In this document: piece after piece, positions 51,130-63,289 of the stretch | Layout of the letters: each line of letters opens with the position of its first letter | Position numbering within the stretch: position 1 is the first letter of the stretch | Assembly (NCBI GenBank): GCA_036768485.1 | Contig: JAVLUZ010000157.1 | Coordinates: 14,511,877 to 14,575,876, forward strand | Direction of reading: 5' to 3' | Source: Mermis nigrescens | Lineage: Eukaryota; Nematoda; Enoplea; Mermithida; Mermithidae | DNA length: 64,000 nucleotides | The notes under the pieces: model-generated | What the model saw: the letters and a program-made list of their open reading frames with translations, nothing else | Told to the model about the DNA's origin: nothing | The model's database searches: none | Translations under genes and position numbers: made by a program

Positions 51130-51318
51130 TCAAAAGGAACGGGGTAAAAGGTCCAGATTATCTTCTCGAGAATCTTTAGTTTTCATGACTTGAGGCTTTT
51201 TGGCCTTTTTTAGATGCTTCTTTAATCATTTTTTTCCAAACATTGAAGATAATTTACCCCCCCCCCCTAAAATTCGTCGACTACCCCTAACCAAAATTCA
51301 AAGCTGTTACATTTCTGG
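51130..51318. repeat. Family B MITE fragment, copy B15
   Basis: GGCTTTTTGGCCTTTTTTAG through AACATTGAAGATAATTTACC to AATTCAAAGCTGTTACAT. In the flank upstream of NKCC. Confidence 0.6.
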
Positions 51319-51711
51319 TAAATACCGTGACAAAAAACACAAATTTAGACGTGTTAGTCCCTTAGCTTGAGTATTTAAGCCTTCAATAGCATGCGCATGC
51401 AATAAATTATCAGCACGTGATCATTGAGTTTAACAGCGTTAAAAAACGTTTGAAATACCACACTCATATAGATAAATCTTTTATTCAAACTAAAAATCAT
51501 TGTTGCGCAACGCGTACGACGCGAACTGAACTATAAACTTTCAGCATAAAAATTTTCATGCCCACAAACATGCTTACATACCGATTTACGGTAGAATTTC
51601 GAGTTGTTCACACACAACCATGGTGCATCCATAACATTGGGATTTAGGAATGAAATCAAAAATTTTATTTTTCCTAAAAGTATTTTTTGACTCAGAAACG
51701 ATGAATATCAT

Positions 51712-52130
51712 ACATGATCTTGGGGGGGGGTTGGAAGGCGGGTTTCACCCCCCCCCCCCCCGCAGAATCATTTTTCACCCCCCCCCCGCAAAAAATTTTT
51801 CACCCCCAGAATTGGCGATTTTTCAAAAGTTTCCTAAACTTACCTGAAAATTGGTAGAAAAAGTGTCTTTTTAAGGGTTTTTGGCTATCTATTTGCTCAA
51901 AATCGCCAAATTTTCGGCGCTTCGCGCCATATATTCATGTTTCAAGCGATATATTGGTCAATTTATTCGACTTTTTTCGAAATTTTTTTCATGATTTTAT
52001 GCTCTAGAAGGATAGAGTATCGTCAGAAACGCCAAAAAACGACGTTTTTTAACGAGTACCGGCCATTTTTGGGCCCAAAAAAGACACTTTAGGTTTTCAC
52101 CCCCCCCCAGAATTCCCACGCTGTGCATGT
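51712..52130. mobile_element. Family D MITE, copy D8, with long G/C runs
   Basis: CATACATGATCTTGGGGGGG, a C run, TTTCGGCGCTTCGCGCCATA at 51914, AGGATAGAGTATCGTCAGAAAC and CCACGCTGTGCATGTATG. Closely matches D1 in inverse orientation. Confidence 0.78.
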
Positions 52131-52400
52131 ATGATGAATATGCACCAAAAAACATTTTTGGCGTTTATGACGATTCTTTCTATATAAAATATGGAAACAA
52201 ATAAAATTTTGAAGAATACCAACAAAATCGAGTGAATTGGAGAAAATCGAGTCAACGAATAGACGGCGTGGACAAGTCGAAAATTTAAGGCTATGAAGCC
52301 AAAAGATCGCCGAAACACTAAAAATAGCACCTTTTCCACGATTTTTTTCGGAAAATAAATAAACTGTGGAGCGAAAAAACACATTTTCCCCCTATTTTGA
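52131..52400. repeat. Family D fragment, copy D9
   Basis: TGCACCAAAAAACATTTTTGG, ATTGGAGAAAATCGAGTC and AAAATAGCACCTTTTCCACG; follows D8 directly, without the GC palindrome. Confidence 0.55.
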
Positions 52401-52729
52401 CTGATAAATATCTCAAATACTTTGCGGAACAGACGTTTTACAAACGACTACGATTCAAAGGCTACAAACTGGCCCAAACCAAATTTCTTTACACTTAATG
52501 AGGAGTTAGATTCAGATTTTTAAAGTTTACAATGTGGTAGATGATAGAAAAGTACGTTTTTGTCCCTTTTTAGTTCGCCACTTCCTCCGATTAGAAGTGG
52601 GGATAAGTTGAATAGAATAAAAATAAAGTACTTACGAAGGAATACACGTCACAGCTTTTTGCTTTCATTTACATCAATATTTAGCTTTTTCGGGAGATGT
52701 AAAGTTTAAAATCGGGAGTGAGTGGTGTA

Positions 52730-53290
52730 AGGTGGTTTACATCCAATATGTATTTGTCTTCAGACCATTGTAGAGTGTTAATTTTTTCACAAATATTAAT
52801 CGTAATATCAGAGTAATATTAGAATAACGAATCCTACTAAAATCTTTTATACACGCTGTGCTTGTGTAAAGTTTACAATGAAAATTAGTTCTAGTTTTAG
52901 AGCATTACTGAAGCTCAATTTTTTCAAAATATTTTATGTAACTCAGAATTGCGAATCTGACTGTTAGCTTTCTCTACGCCCAGCAGTCGAGTAAAGTTTA
53001 CACTATTTGATGTGTACAGTCTACACTACAAATTTATTTTACATTCATAGCGTTGCAAAACGTAAATTTTTTTAAAAGTATGTTCCGTTAGGTCAGGATT
53101 ATGAATCTGACTGTATGTTTTCTTTACACTCAGTAATTGTGTAAAGTCTACACTGAAAATTAACTTCAGTTTCAGAGCATTGCACACGCTTAATTTTTTT
53201 CAAAATGTTCCATGTAACGTCACGATTACGAATCTGAGTGTAAATGTTCTTTACATCCAATAGTTGCGTACAGTCTATGCTGAAAACATT
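52730..53290. repeat. Diverged tandem array, four units of about 130-150 bp
   Basis: Units start near 52733, 52862, 52990 and 53139. Shared marks: GTGTAAAGTCTACACTGAAAA, TTAGAGCATT, AATTTTTTTCAAAATGTTCC, ATGTAAC..A.GATTACGAATC, TGACTGTA.GTTTTCTTTACA. Unit ends contain a short GTAAAG/CTTTAC palindrome. No similarity to the MITE families. Confidence 0.8.
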
Positions 53291-55829
53291 TAATCTGCTT
53301 AACTAAGGTAAGGTTGTCTTCTTTAAGAAAGATAATGCTGATATTCATAACAATGTTATTTTCCGCATTCTTGAACTGCTAAAATCAGATTTTCTCCAAC
53401 CACTGCAAAAAAAACGAAGTATATTCTGTGGCCTCTAAAAAAATGTAACCTTCTTTAAATAATTTTCAGTGCTTCACATAAGATTGTATAAACATTATCT
53501 TAAATGTATAACCCTTTTTGTAAATTGCTTGCAAGTTGGAACGCTGACTTGCTTCTATTGTGACTGATGGAAAACTAACTGAAATTGTATTTAAAGGTTT
53601 TCTATCTTGTTATCATGAGCATTATAGCAATCAAACCTGGCGTCAATTGATTAGTGCATTTAATCGTTGCAGAATCTGCTTCATGTAAGCTTACTCGTTT
53701 CCTACTGCATCGAACAACAATTTCTTTGATTGTCTTGAGTGCATTGATGTTTGCTATTTCATTCAATTAGCTTGCAAAGTCGCTTCTAGTTTACTCCATC
53801 TAATTTCCCACAGCTACTGCATAGCTAACATGCTGCTTTTTCAATCGTTTTTTGATTGAACAATTTATTTCAATCTGCAGGCCGCAGAATATGCTTCGAT
53901 TTTTTGCATTACTTAGAGAAAGTCTGATTTTTAACAGTTTTTGCGACTTTAGGCATATACATACATAGGAGCTTTTTCCTAGTCCCCTCCTTTTACATCC
54001 TTAATTATCCATAATCCCAAGTATATCCGTCTTTTTTGTTCCATCGGAGCATTTTTCTTTGCTAGTACAATATTATTTAACGGCGCTTCCGGAACATGAC
54101 ATAATTCTACTCAGAAAATCAGCCTTTTCTTAAGCGCCGACGTACCTTTGCATAACGATAGTGTAGGAAAATAAGCTGAGCATTAATAGTAGATTTAGAT
54201 TTATCAGCTGACTCTTCTATGAAGTGCATATTACAAACCGTGTTCCACGAAAAATCACTTTCACACAAAGTCGTATAATTTGCCATTCCATGACTCAGCG
54301 TAGCAATTACGTAGGTACATTCCGCGGAACTTATCGAATTTTTCATTGAAATTACCGATAGCTTATGGGCGTCAAATAGCTAATTATACGCAAAACTCCA
54401 TAAAAGATTAGGCATTCACCTACAAAGATTAACGAATGACGCAGATCTGATTTATTACATGAAAATTGCGATGAAGTTAATTTAATTCAAATCATGTTTC
54501 CGTCTTAAAAAATGTGTAAATATGCCCCAATTTAGAGCTTAATTAGCGTAAAACGAATTCAAGCAACGACACTTTTCTATGATGACGCAAGGAATTCATA
54601 AGCTGATTCGGTCAATTTTTCAAGAATAAAAAATTTTACAAGTTAAATATAAGACAAAAATTAAGCAAGGGAAATAACAGTGGAATAAGAAATATATACC
54701 GCGCAATAAAACTTATAGGTATGTACCTAGTCTCCAATTGTTTTTTTGTGTGATTAAATCGTCAATTGTGAAAAAACTAGAAAGAAGGGTAGATAATCAA
54801 CGAAACTGTTAATATAAGATGCAAAAAACGAAATAATTTATTCGCTGAAATATCAGTGCATTACTAATTCACGTGTCATCAATATAATCAGGACATGATG
54901 TCATTTAATATACTAGTACTTAGATGAACTGGCAAACGCTGACCATCTACTTGATTAAAATCGGCAGATGGTGAATGAAAGCATATTTACAGTAAGCAAA
55001 CAACGACGAAATGCGCAGAAGCTGGCCATGTCTACGGCTTCGAGAACATAGCTAAAGCCGCCTGGAATAATTAGCTTTTGCACGGTTAACAAAAAAGTTG
55101 GCATGGAGCCAGAATGATAATGCGTCATGCTCCGCTAGCTTACATGGGCTTATGTAGCCTTTAAGATACTGGCAAATAAGTAACCAATTCAATGAAGCAT
55201 CGAGAATACGATAAAAAAGGTAAAAAGGTCACTATTTATTTGTTGAAAGAATTCTATTTAAAAGAGATAATCGCAGATACGCATCTGTAAAAAGAAGCAA
55301 ATTAAGTGATTGAGGTACCAAAAAAAGGACAAATGTGACTGAAATGATTAAAATATGCTGCGCTTCGCGCGAAGCATAATGGGTAGATTTAGTTCAAAAA
55401 AGAAAGTGTCAGTAATTTTAATGTTCGCACTCCAAGTCAGAGTAAGTCGAATGAGATAACAAATAAGGCAAAGCTGAGACACTGAGGAATGCAATAAGGG
55501 TGGGAATTTGAGACTTGAGAATAATCTGCCAATTAAAACGAAATTTTTAGAGAAAAAACGCATGAAAATCAATAAATACTCGTACAGGTGGTACATATTA
55601 GCGTTACGCTTGAAATAAATGCATTTTTCTCCACCGGCTATCAGCTGCTAACGATATAAAGAATGATCGCAAGAAATAAGGCTAATCGAATCGCCACTCT
55701 CTACTAATAAGCCTTTTAGCACATGAAAGAAGCGACTGTTCTCATATCATTCAAAGACATGCAAACATACATATGCGCAACGTTTAAAAGTGTGTCCGTT
55801 GGAACTTTTGCTACGTTCAGCGGGCCTCT
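53291..55829. other. Repeat-poor flank, nothing recognised
   Basis: About 2.5 kb of AT-rich DNA. One CGCTTCGCGCGAAGC palindrome at 55360 and a single GGCCTCTAAAAAAATG family K-like end at 53431. No supported gene. Confidence 0.35.
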
Positions 55830-56060
55830 AATATATAAAAAAGCTAAAAATGTTCAACTTCCACTCTTACAAAAACAAACCTAATTTTCATGAAAAAATC
55901 AAATATTTCGTCATTTTTGAAATTAATTTGAGAAGAAACATAATATACAATTAGACGCAAAGCGCCGAAAATTTAGAGGATTTTGAAAAAGTACTTTAGA
56001 GAGATAAAACAGCATTTTAGACACGAATTTTTGCAAATTTTCGCTTTATTCTCAAAAACT
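55830..56060. repeat. Degenerate relic with the GC palindrome
   Basis: Contains GACGCAAAGCGCCGAAAATTT near 55952 with family D-like neighbouring text (TTTAGAGAG...AAAACAGCATTTT...CGAATTTTT). Too diverged to set ends. Confidence 0.35.
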
Positions 56061-56290
56061 TTTCTTTGTTTGCCGTGCTAATGATCGTCAAGATTCACTT
56101 GGACGGCTGGCCTTTCATTTGCATTGTGCGAAAAGCAATGGTTTGCAGACTATCAACGTTGAAAACGCAAGCTATTGATTAGTAAAAACCAACATTTTTC
56201 GGGTTTTGTAGCTGTTTTCGAAGTTTGAGATATTACACTTTCGCTTTGAAATTAAGCTCCATGATCGAATAATCGTGCAAAATTCGGTGC

Positions 56291-56291
<1 letters not shown>

Positions 56292-56341
<50 letters not shown>
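56292..56341. repeat. (TA)25 microsatellite
   Basis: Fifty bases of uninterrupted TA in the flank upstream of NKCC. Confidence 0.97.
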
Positions 56342-56344
<3 letters not shown>

Positions 56345-57055
56345 GGGAATGTTGGTTAGCTGGCAACAAAAATTAACATTTAAGATAAAAGTCATACGTC
56401 AAGTTACTTCTCTGACCTAAACGCTTATCGGAACCGAAAAAGACCAGTACATGTTGTTTATCGAGACAGTTGAATTAAGCTATCGGATAAATGCACAAAA
56501 AAGCCAGACATAAGCAATTGGTGGAATCGAAAACGAATTGACATTTTGACAGGAATAGGCCCAGTATAAACATGAGCTAAAAGCCAACCTACGAAACAGA
56601 TTCGAAAATACCAGGCAGGGGCTCATTAACGGCTAAGTCTTTGCACTTGGAACTAGTTGACGAAAAGCAATGGTCAATAAAATATAAATAGAATAAAAAT
56701 ATGAATGAAAATGCGAGCTTCTCCGCTTATGACCTTACTTCAAATTTTAGAACTACGTATATATTTTCACAAATATGAAGTATTTGCATTGAATGGTGAT
56801 TTTCAGAAACAGCTGCTGCGAGCGCTCTTTGCTCATCTCGCATGCCAAAACGGACAAACATACAGGACGATTGATAGAGCAAAACATCGTGACGTCAGAG
56901 GGTAAAGTATAGATCTTGTTTCCAATGCTAATTCCTAGTAAGCTTCTTGCTCATTTATGCGGCTAGCATGCTAACTAATAACGCCGACGGAAGCATTAGC
57001 CAGGGAAGTAATAAGTAGGCAGTAAATGGCGTAAAAAAGAAGCGTTCCTTAAAAT

Positions 57056-58509
57056 CAGGCCCGGCCCGTGCTTCAGTGAGGCCTGAGGCGAGAACAAATG
57101 GATGGGGCTTTTTAATGAAAATTTTTTATGCAATTTTATAATGTACATTCACTCATTTTTACTATTTTATATACGTCACATAACCGGTAAGACAAATGCA
57201 CGATGTTAATACACATAGGTACTTTATAAAGTCGAAAGTATGAAATTAATTACCGCATCTATTTTAATAAACAACAAGATTTTTTTTTGTTTGAAGACTT
57301 CTACTTGGAGTGGGCTGTTTGTTCTTTTTTTACTAAGAAATCTAAAACTTACAGAGCTTTTTCAAAACGTAACTCATCAGATTCACAGAATATACAATGT
57401 TTGTATTTTGTCATCGTATTTTATGGAAACAAGCACTTCATGATGAACTCATAACTTTTTCTGAGAAAATTTATAAGTACCATAAAACTTTCAGTACAGG
57501 GCACCAAAGTGTTTTTAAATGAATGGTGCACCATTAACAAAATCGCGTAGCTGCTTATCAAATATTTCAGAAGGATTACGAATATTGATTGATCTTGAAG
57601 AAGTAGCTTAAACGATAAAGCACAAATACACAGATAGGAGGGCTAAGGCATTTGAAAAGCGACAATAGATGTTTTTGTAATAATTTCAGAATAAAAAAGA
57701 AAAGATGTTTGAAACTCTAAATTTTGCATTCATTTTAGGAGGGAATACTGTAAAATGACAACACATACGAGTACTCGCATTGGAGGTTAAAGAAAATAAG
57801 AAAAAATTCGCTCAAAACAAAACGAGAATGGAGAATTTTTAACACTTATTATCAACAATAATCAAAATTATTTCGTTCGCCGCGCATGAAAAAAATTTCA
57901 TACTCTGATGATATTTTTACTATTATGCAACTGATAAAAGAGCTTCATTACGTGCGCCCTCTTCATTGCCGTACCTGGCGTGGGAAGGGGGTATGCACCC
58001 TCCCAGAAACCAAAATACCTCCCCAGAAACCAAAATAACTCCAGAATTAATTTCTTTGTTTTTTCACAATTTTTCGATGGCAATGGATAGTGCTCGATGA
58101 GAAACGTTGAAAAACGGTGTTTTTCCGCCATAACACCATTCTTAAGGCCATTTTTTGACCTTCGCGAAAATCTTGCACTTCCCCCAGAACTTCGGTGCCG
58201 CCCAATATGTTCATTGCGTAGGCACCCTATTCTGTCATCCAGTTGTGACAAAGTTCTGTCTGCTATTTGTTAAACTACATACGTTTTTAACCAAGCAACA
58301 TTATAAAGAAAAGCAGTATTGTCAAACGCTAAGGGGGGCCTCGATCGATGTTTATTATGTTATAAATTGATTTTATTTACCAATTATGCGCTTAATTAAG
58401 AATTTTCATCGAACTAAAATTGATATAATGAATAATGAAAATTTGAGGCCTTTAGTGTCCTGAGGCCTGAGGCACGGGCCTCGGTCGCCTCACCCACGGG
58501 CCGGCCCTG
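57056..58509. mobile_element. hAT-like element (1454 bp)
   Basis: Ends CAGGCCCGGCCCGTG and, inverted, CAGGGCCGGCCCGTG, with perfect duplications CTTAAAAT at 57048..57055 and 58510..58517. CAGGGCCGG-type ends are typical of hAT transposons. A family C copy is inserted at 57970..58209. I recognise no transposase reading frame. Confidence 0.92.
57970..58209. mobile_element. Family C MITE, copy C10 (240 bp), nested in the hAT element
   Basis: CGTACCTGGCGTGGG to TGCCGCCCAATATG with perfect duplications TTCATTGC (57962..57969, 58210..58217). Confidence 0.92.
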
Positions 58510-58847
58510 CTTAAAATATTACCATCTTTGATGAAAAGAAAAGTTCGTTAACGCATGAAATCTTGAACGCACACTACGCACGTTTCCATTATTCCAATGC
58601 CAATTTTGTAGGGATGGGATCAAACGTATACGAATTTATTAATCATCTGATCAAGCCAGAATCATTTTTCGTTTTAAGCTAAAGGGTCCTACTTGAGAGT
58701 CCATTTTGTTATACCCTTACCTTCCCACCTTCTAGAGATTATAGATAGAAACTTCCACTTTCGATATTATCTGCAATTAATATGCATAAGCTCAAGCGTA
58801 AAAAAGGAGCAAATTAAGGAAATTGAGAGGGTGCAGTCCGCCATCAC

Positions 58848-59008
58848 GCGTGGGCGTGGGAAGTATGCACTCCCAGAAGGCCGAATACCCCCATTAAAAA
58901 ACCAGAATACCCCTTCAATTTTCGAAAATGTTTTACGCAATTTTTTCTCGCCATACCACCATTTTTAAGACCATTTTTTGACCTTTGCACCTCCCCCAGA
59001 ATTTCAGG
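58848..59008. mobile_element. Family C MITE fragment, copy C11
   Basis: CACGCGTGGGCGTGGGAAG through ATACCACCATTTTTAAGACC to CCCCAGAATTTCAGGG. Part of the core and the end are deleted. Confidence 0.7.
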
Positions 59009-60307
59009 GTATTAGTATCGTATAACGTCACATCGCCAAAAATCATTTGCCGCTAGTATAGTGTGTCACCGCATGTACCCACTGTCAAACAAAAATTTAA
59101 TATGGACATAAAAAACAGCGTTAAAGCATAGGAAATTGGTGGACGATTTCACAGGAGTAAATCGTTAAACGGTGTTTGGGTATGCACTTTTTCAACCAAT
59201 ACTCGGCCAAATGTCCTGGCAAGAGGTTTAACGAAGTTCCACGCATATTGAGCAAAATTTTCGTCGAAAAAGTGAAAAATTTCGATAATTTCCAAGTTTT
59301 CTTTTCGAAAAACTCGCAGAATTAATACAAAAATCGCCGAAAAACACTCGAGAAATCAGTGTAGGAGCTAAATCTTTGTTCTGTACAAAAACTACTCTTC
59401 TGACGTAAATTTAAGCTTTTTAAGAGCGCCAAGTCGCAAATGTCATTAATGAGCACTATTCCTGCGCGAAGCGCCAGAATAATTTGAATAATCCTGAAAA
59501 ATGGCTAAAATCATCAAAAATACTTATCTTTTCTTCATTGCATCCAAATATTTTTTGACGACAGGAGGGACGGCCGCTACCCCGTCCCCTCTAAATCCGC
59601 TAGTGGCCGACCAACATTAAAACTGCAAGAATCACTGCTTTTCTTTGACAGCGGGAATTGAATTTTCTTGATAGTGGGCGCATCTGGCGACTTACTATAC
59701 TAGCGGCGACCGATTTTTGACGATGTGGCGACATATACTATACTTATATCGAATTTCAGTGCTGCCCATCTACGTCCGCCAGCCATCCCTTACCGTCTTT
59801 ATCCTAAGATCATCGACGTTTCTCGCCTATCGACAAAAAACTGATTCCGTTTTTTTGCAATGCACGTCTAAAATGCAAAACCAGACGACACAAAATATCA
59901 GTCAATTACGTCCGACAATCGCCCCATTCAAAATTTCCGCTGTCTACCTAAACTAATTTACTACAAAAATGCGTTCTTTGCTTGTGTTACTTAAAAAATA
60001 CAAAGTCCACCGATGCCAGACACCTGATTCATCACCGAACCTAGCACCTACGCACTATGTGCGAATGTGGCAATAAATTTTATACGTATGTGTCACTACT
60101 GCGTCTTGGCGTCTCAACACAATCGACACATTCAGACAAAATTTTATTACTCGATAAACGTACGTACAGGAATGTCACGTACAAATAATGGTACCACGCT
60201 ATGGACACAAAATTTTTCAGAATAAGATTAATGTGACTTTGTGTCACATTAGACAACATGAGACACTATTAAGGCAAACGTTTATTAAAAATGCAAAATT
60301 TGGCACA
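59009..60307. other. Flank with one degenerate repeat tail
   Basis: GCGCGAAGCGCCAG at 59464 and CTCTAAATCCGCTAGTGGCC at 59588 look like the end of a family J-type element whose start I cannot place. No supported gene apart from the BESS-like fragment that follows. Confidence 0.35.
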
Positions 60308-60469
60308 CTACGTGAAACCGAGAAGGGAATTGATCGCATGAAATTCTTCCGCTTCAACGTCAGCCTCTTGCAAAATTTGCTGAAACTTTGTCTTCACTTT
60401 CCCTTTAATCCGCGTCGGATATTTGGCAACCGCATACGCTATATAGTTTCCTAAAGCAGATTGGCTAGG
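60308..60469 (-). pseudogene. Possible BESS-motif exon fragment
   Basis: Open frame of 53 codons to a TAG: PSQSALGNYIAYAVAKYPTR, IKGKVKTKFQQILQEADVEA, then EEFHAINSLLGFT. The layout (aromatic/aliphatic helix, basic stretch, KxKFQQILQEA) resembles the BESS motif at the C-terminus of MADF/BESS proteins common in arthropod transcription factors and transposon genes. No MADF domain was found upstream; a family F repeat lies 33 bp away. Last exon, relic or chance cannot be told apart. Confidence 0.35.
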
Positions 60470-60501
60470 CTAGGTACTATAAATATTTTTAACACGGTAA
60501 G

Positions 60502-60876
60502 CATACACGGACAAAGATCAGCCTTTCTACTGATACCCAATTTTTGATGCCCAATTTTTGGTTGATTGTCCTGTCGCAAAGTGGTTATTTGTTTGAGTTG
60601 ATTGGTTGCTTAGTGGTTGGATGGTTTGGTTGTTTAATTGGTAGATTGATTTTCAAATCATTTCTATTTATTTTCCTAGATTTATCTGTCTTTCTCTAGT
60701 AAATAGACTGCTTAGTTTATTTTAGAGTCATTTTAAAGTATTTTTAACACTTTTTCCAATTTGAATGGCATTTCGCAAAATTTTTCATGAATACTGACAG
60801 GTCTTTCCATTGATACCAACCCGGCCCCCCCATTGATAAAGGGTTGAATGAAGTTGCACGGTTTGTCCCATGTATG
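60502..60876. mobile_element. Family F element, copy F2 (375 bp)
   Basis: Starts CATACACGGACAAAGATC and ends TTTGTCCCATGTATG, with CCATTGATACC, GGGTTGAATGAAGTTGCACG and the TTGGTTG-type run at 60560..60645. Almost the same length as F1. Confidence 0.8.
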
Positions 60877-61052
60877 ATTTTAAGAAAGGATACATGAATG
60901 ACCAAAATAATAGGCTTTTCAAAATACGTTTACTTTTCCCGGACAATTTTATGGGACTCAAAGACTAAATTAACAAACAATAATTGTTTTGTAAGACTGG
61001 GTTGAGCCATTCTAATGACTCCGAGCTTCTTTGGAATTTGGTAGTTACGGCC

Positions 61053-61196
61053 ACACATAGGCGTGGGGGAAAGAGGGGTTTGGGGTTGGTACTCCCCCAG
61101 AAATTGATGTACCACCCCCAGAATTCTGTTTGTAGTAACATTTCCGGCGATTTATTCCATTCTGACCCCCAGAATTTCGGTGCTGCCCATGTATGG
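61053..61196. mobile_element. Family L MITE, copy L2 (144 bp)
   Basis: ACACATAGGCGTGGGG to GCTGCCCATGTATGG, flanked by TTACGGCC (61045..61052) and TTACAGCC (61197..61204), 7 of 8. Confidence 0.82.
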
Positions 61197-61701
61197 TTAC
61201 AGCCAATATAACCCATGGGGTAAACGTAACATTTATGCTTTTGACTATTTCATAAACGAATTCACATTTCATTTTATTTTATTGTACTGAAATTCATAAA
61301 TTTATTCATACTTTATTTGTTTTTATTTTATAAACAAATTCAATAAAGTCCTGCAGAAAACGTCACGATTTGTTCGGTCAGCTACAGAAGCTGCTAAGTA
61401 GAAAAGGTATATTAGTTCGCAATAAACTTGCGCTAGGAACAGACTGATTACGAAGTAATAGAAACTTAAGATTAATCGAGTAAAACGTCGTAAACGACTT
61501 CTTTTAAAATGTTGTTACAAAAAATGATTTTATTCAGAATAAAATCTCAGCTTTGTCTCTGATCCATTTTGTTTCCTATTAAATTATTTTCCTTCTAGCT
61601 TTCGATAAGTCTTATACTGAACCCTATCTATAAAGGCACGTTCGGTCGTCGTCAAATATACACTGTGATAGATATAGATAGATAGGCATGTAAACCACTA
61701 A

Positions 61702-63016
61702 GGCCCGAATGACAGAACGTGGGCTAAACGTAACCTTAGGTTAAAGTCGAGTAAAATCCAGCAAAAATCTAGGGTTGAACTCCTGTTGGTATGACAGAAA
61801 GCGGGTTAACTTTAACCAAAGGTTAAAGTCAGGCAACATATCGAGTTAAATGTCGGTATGGCAGAAAGCGGGTTAAACCGACGGTGGTTTACAAATGGTC
61901 GATTTAACCCGATATTTTTAACCCTGCTCCTAGCAGGGTTAAATCTCGGGTCGTCTACATACATGCACATAGGGGGATGGGGGTATTACCCCCTGAAGGA
62001 TCAGCCGGACAGGTGCTGCCCGGCGATTTTGAGCTGATGGAACGTTTTTTGCATCATTTTTTGAGGTCAAAAGCAGTGAAAACGTCGAAATTTTTCTTGC
62101 GCTTCGCGCCAGATTAGTACTTTTAGTGTTTTTTACTCAAAAAGCGCCCAAAATAAATAAATTTTTGCATTTTTTAGTGTTAAAAGTGATATAATGCAGT
62201 CAAAATCAGATTGAAAATGCTTTTAAAATGCGATATTACCGTGAAAAAGGTTTTATAGGCTATTCTGACCATTTTGATCGTTGAAACAGCAAAAAAATCG
62301 TGAATGTTAAATTTACTGTTTTGGATATTTTGGATTTCAACCCCACCCCCTCCTGCCGACCCTGACCTTGTGCACCTATGGTTGTCTATCTTATTGCAGT
62401 ACTGGCCATACATGTTCTGATTGTGCTGAACTCAACAGTGCCGTTTCAAACTTGGAGCAAATAGAAAAAGCAGTGCCTACGCTATTGGTCAAAACAATTT
62501 TAAAAGCTCGAATCGTTTCGAACATATTATACAAAAGGCGGTCACATGGATTAGATGCTGATTCAGATTGAGGGACTTCTCATTTTATTTCTGATTATTT
62601 TCTTCATTTTACATCTTTACTAATTATGTTTATTACTTTGACCAATTTTTATTTAATTTTCATCGCATACGCAGTGTTAGACGAATCAGTTACAGCATTA
62701 CTGCATATTACTATGTAACATGGCCATTGAACGGTTCACTTAGCAGTACCTGTATCATTTCAGCAGTTCAAATGAACATTTACTGCCTTTGATACATGTT
62801 CGGCATTGCAAAATATGCGTCTAATCTCGGGTTAAAGGAATAAAAAGTCGGGTTACCTTGCTTTAACCCTGGATTAGCTTACCCGAGTTTAACCCACCTT
62901 CTGTCATACGGGTTAAATTTAACCTAGGGTTAAATTCAACCGTGGCTTAGCTAACCCGAAAATACCCCGCTAACCCAAGGTTAAACTAACCCAACCCACG
63001 TTCGGTCATTCGGGCC
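61702..63016. mobile_element. Family G, Harbinger-like element G2 (1315 bp)
   Basis: Inverted ends GGCCCGAATGAC; TAA on the left (61699..61701) and GAA on the right. Same GGTTAAA-rich subterminal arrays and internal ATGACAGAAAGCGGGTTAA blocks as G1. A family E copy (61961..62383) is inserted. Confidence 0.82.
61961..62383. mobile_element. Family E MITE, copy E4, nested in G2
   Basis: ACATGCACATAGGGGGATGG, CAGCCGGACAGGTGCTG, CTTGCGCTTCGCGCCAG at 62096, GTTAAAAGTGATATAATGC and CCTTGTGCACCTATGG. Flanks GTCTACAT and GTCTATCT match at 6 of 8 positions. Confidence 0.8.
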
Positions 63017-63289
63017 GAAGAGAATAAATGGGTAAGTTTATGCGAGGAATGAGTAAAAATTTGACAAAGTATGTTTTGAAAAATTTTGATATTTTTTAAC
63101 AAACTCGCCGTCGAAATAAGATGGTATTCTGGATATCTTAGCGTTCGGGTCACGCTTAGGACAATTGTAGCTGAATCCGAAAAATTGAACACTGTACCTG
63201 CATGCCTCAAATCAGCATGTATGTAGGTCAGAGCTCTTATTGATATTAGTCATACATAAGCTATGTAAATGAATGGCAAAAAATGGGCA

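Noticed and set aside
54119..54346. Minus-strand open frame of 75 codons
   Set aside because: No recognisable domain and no splice context that would extend it.
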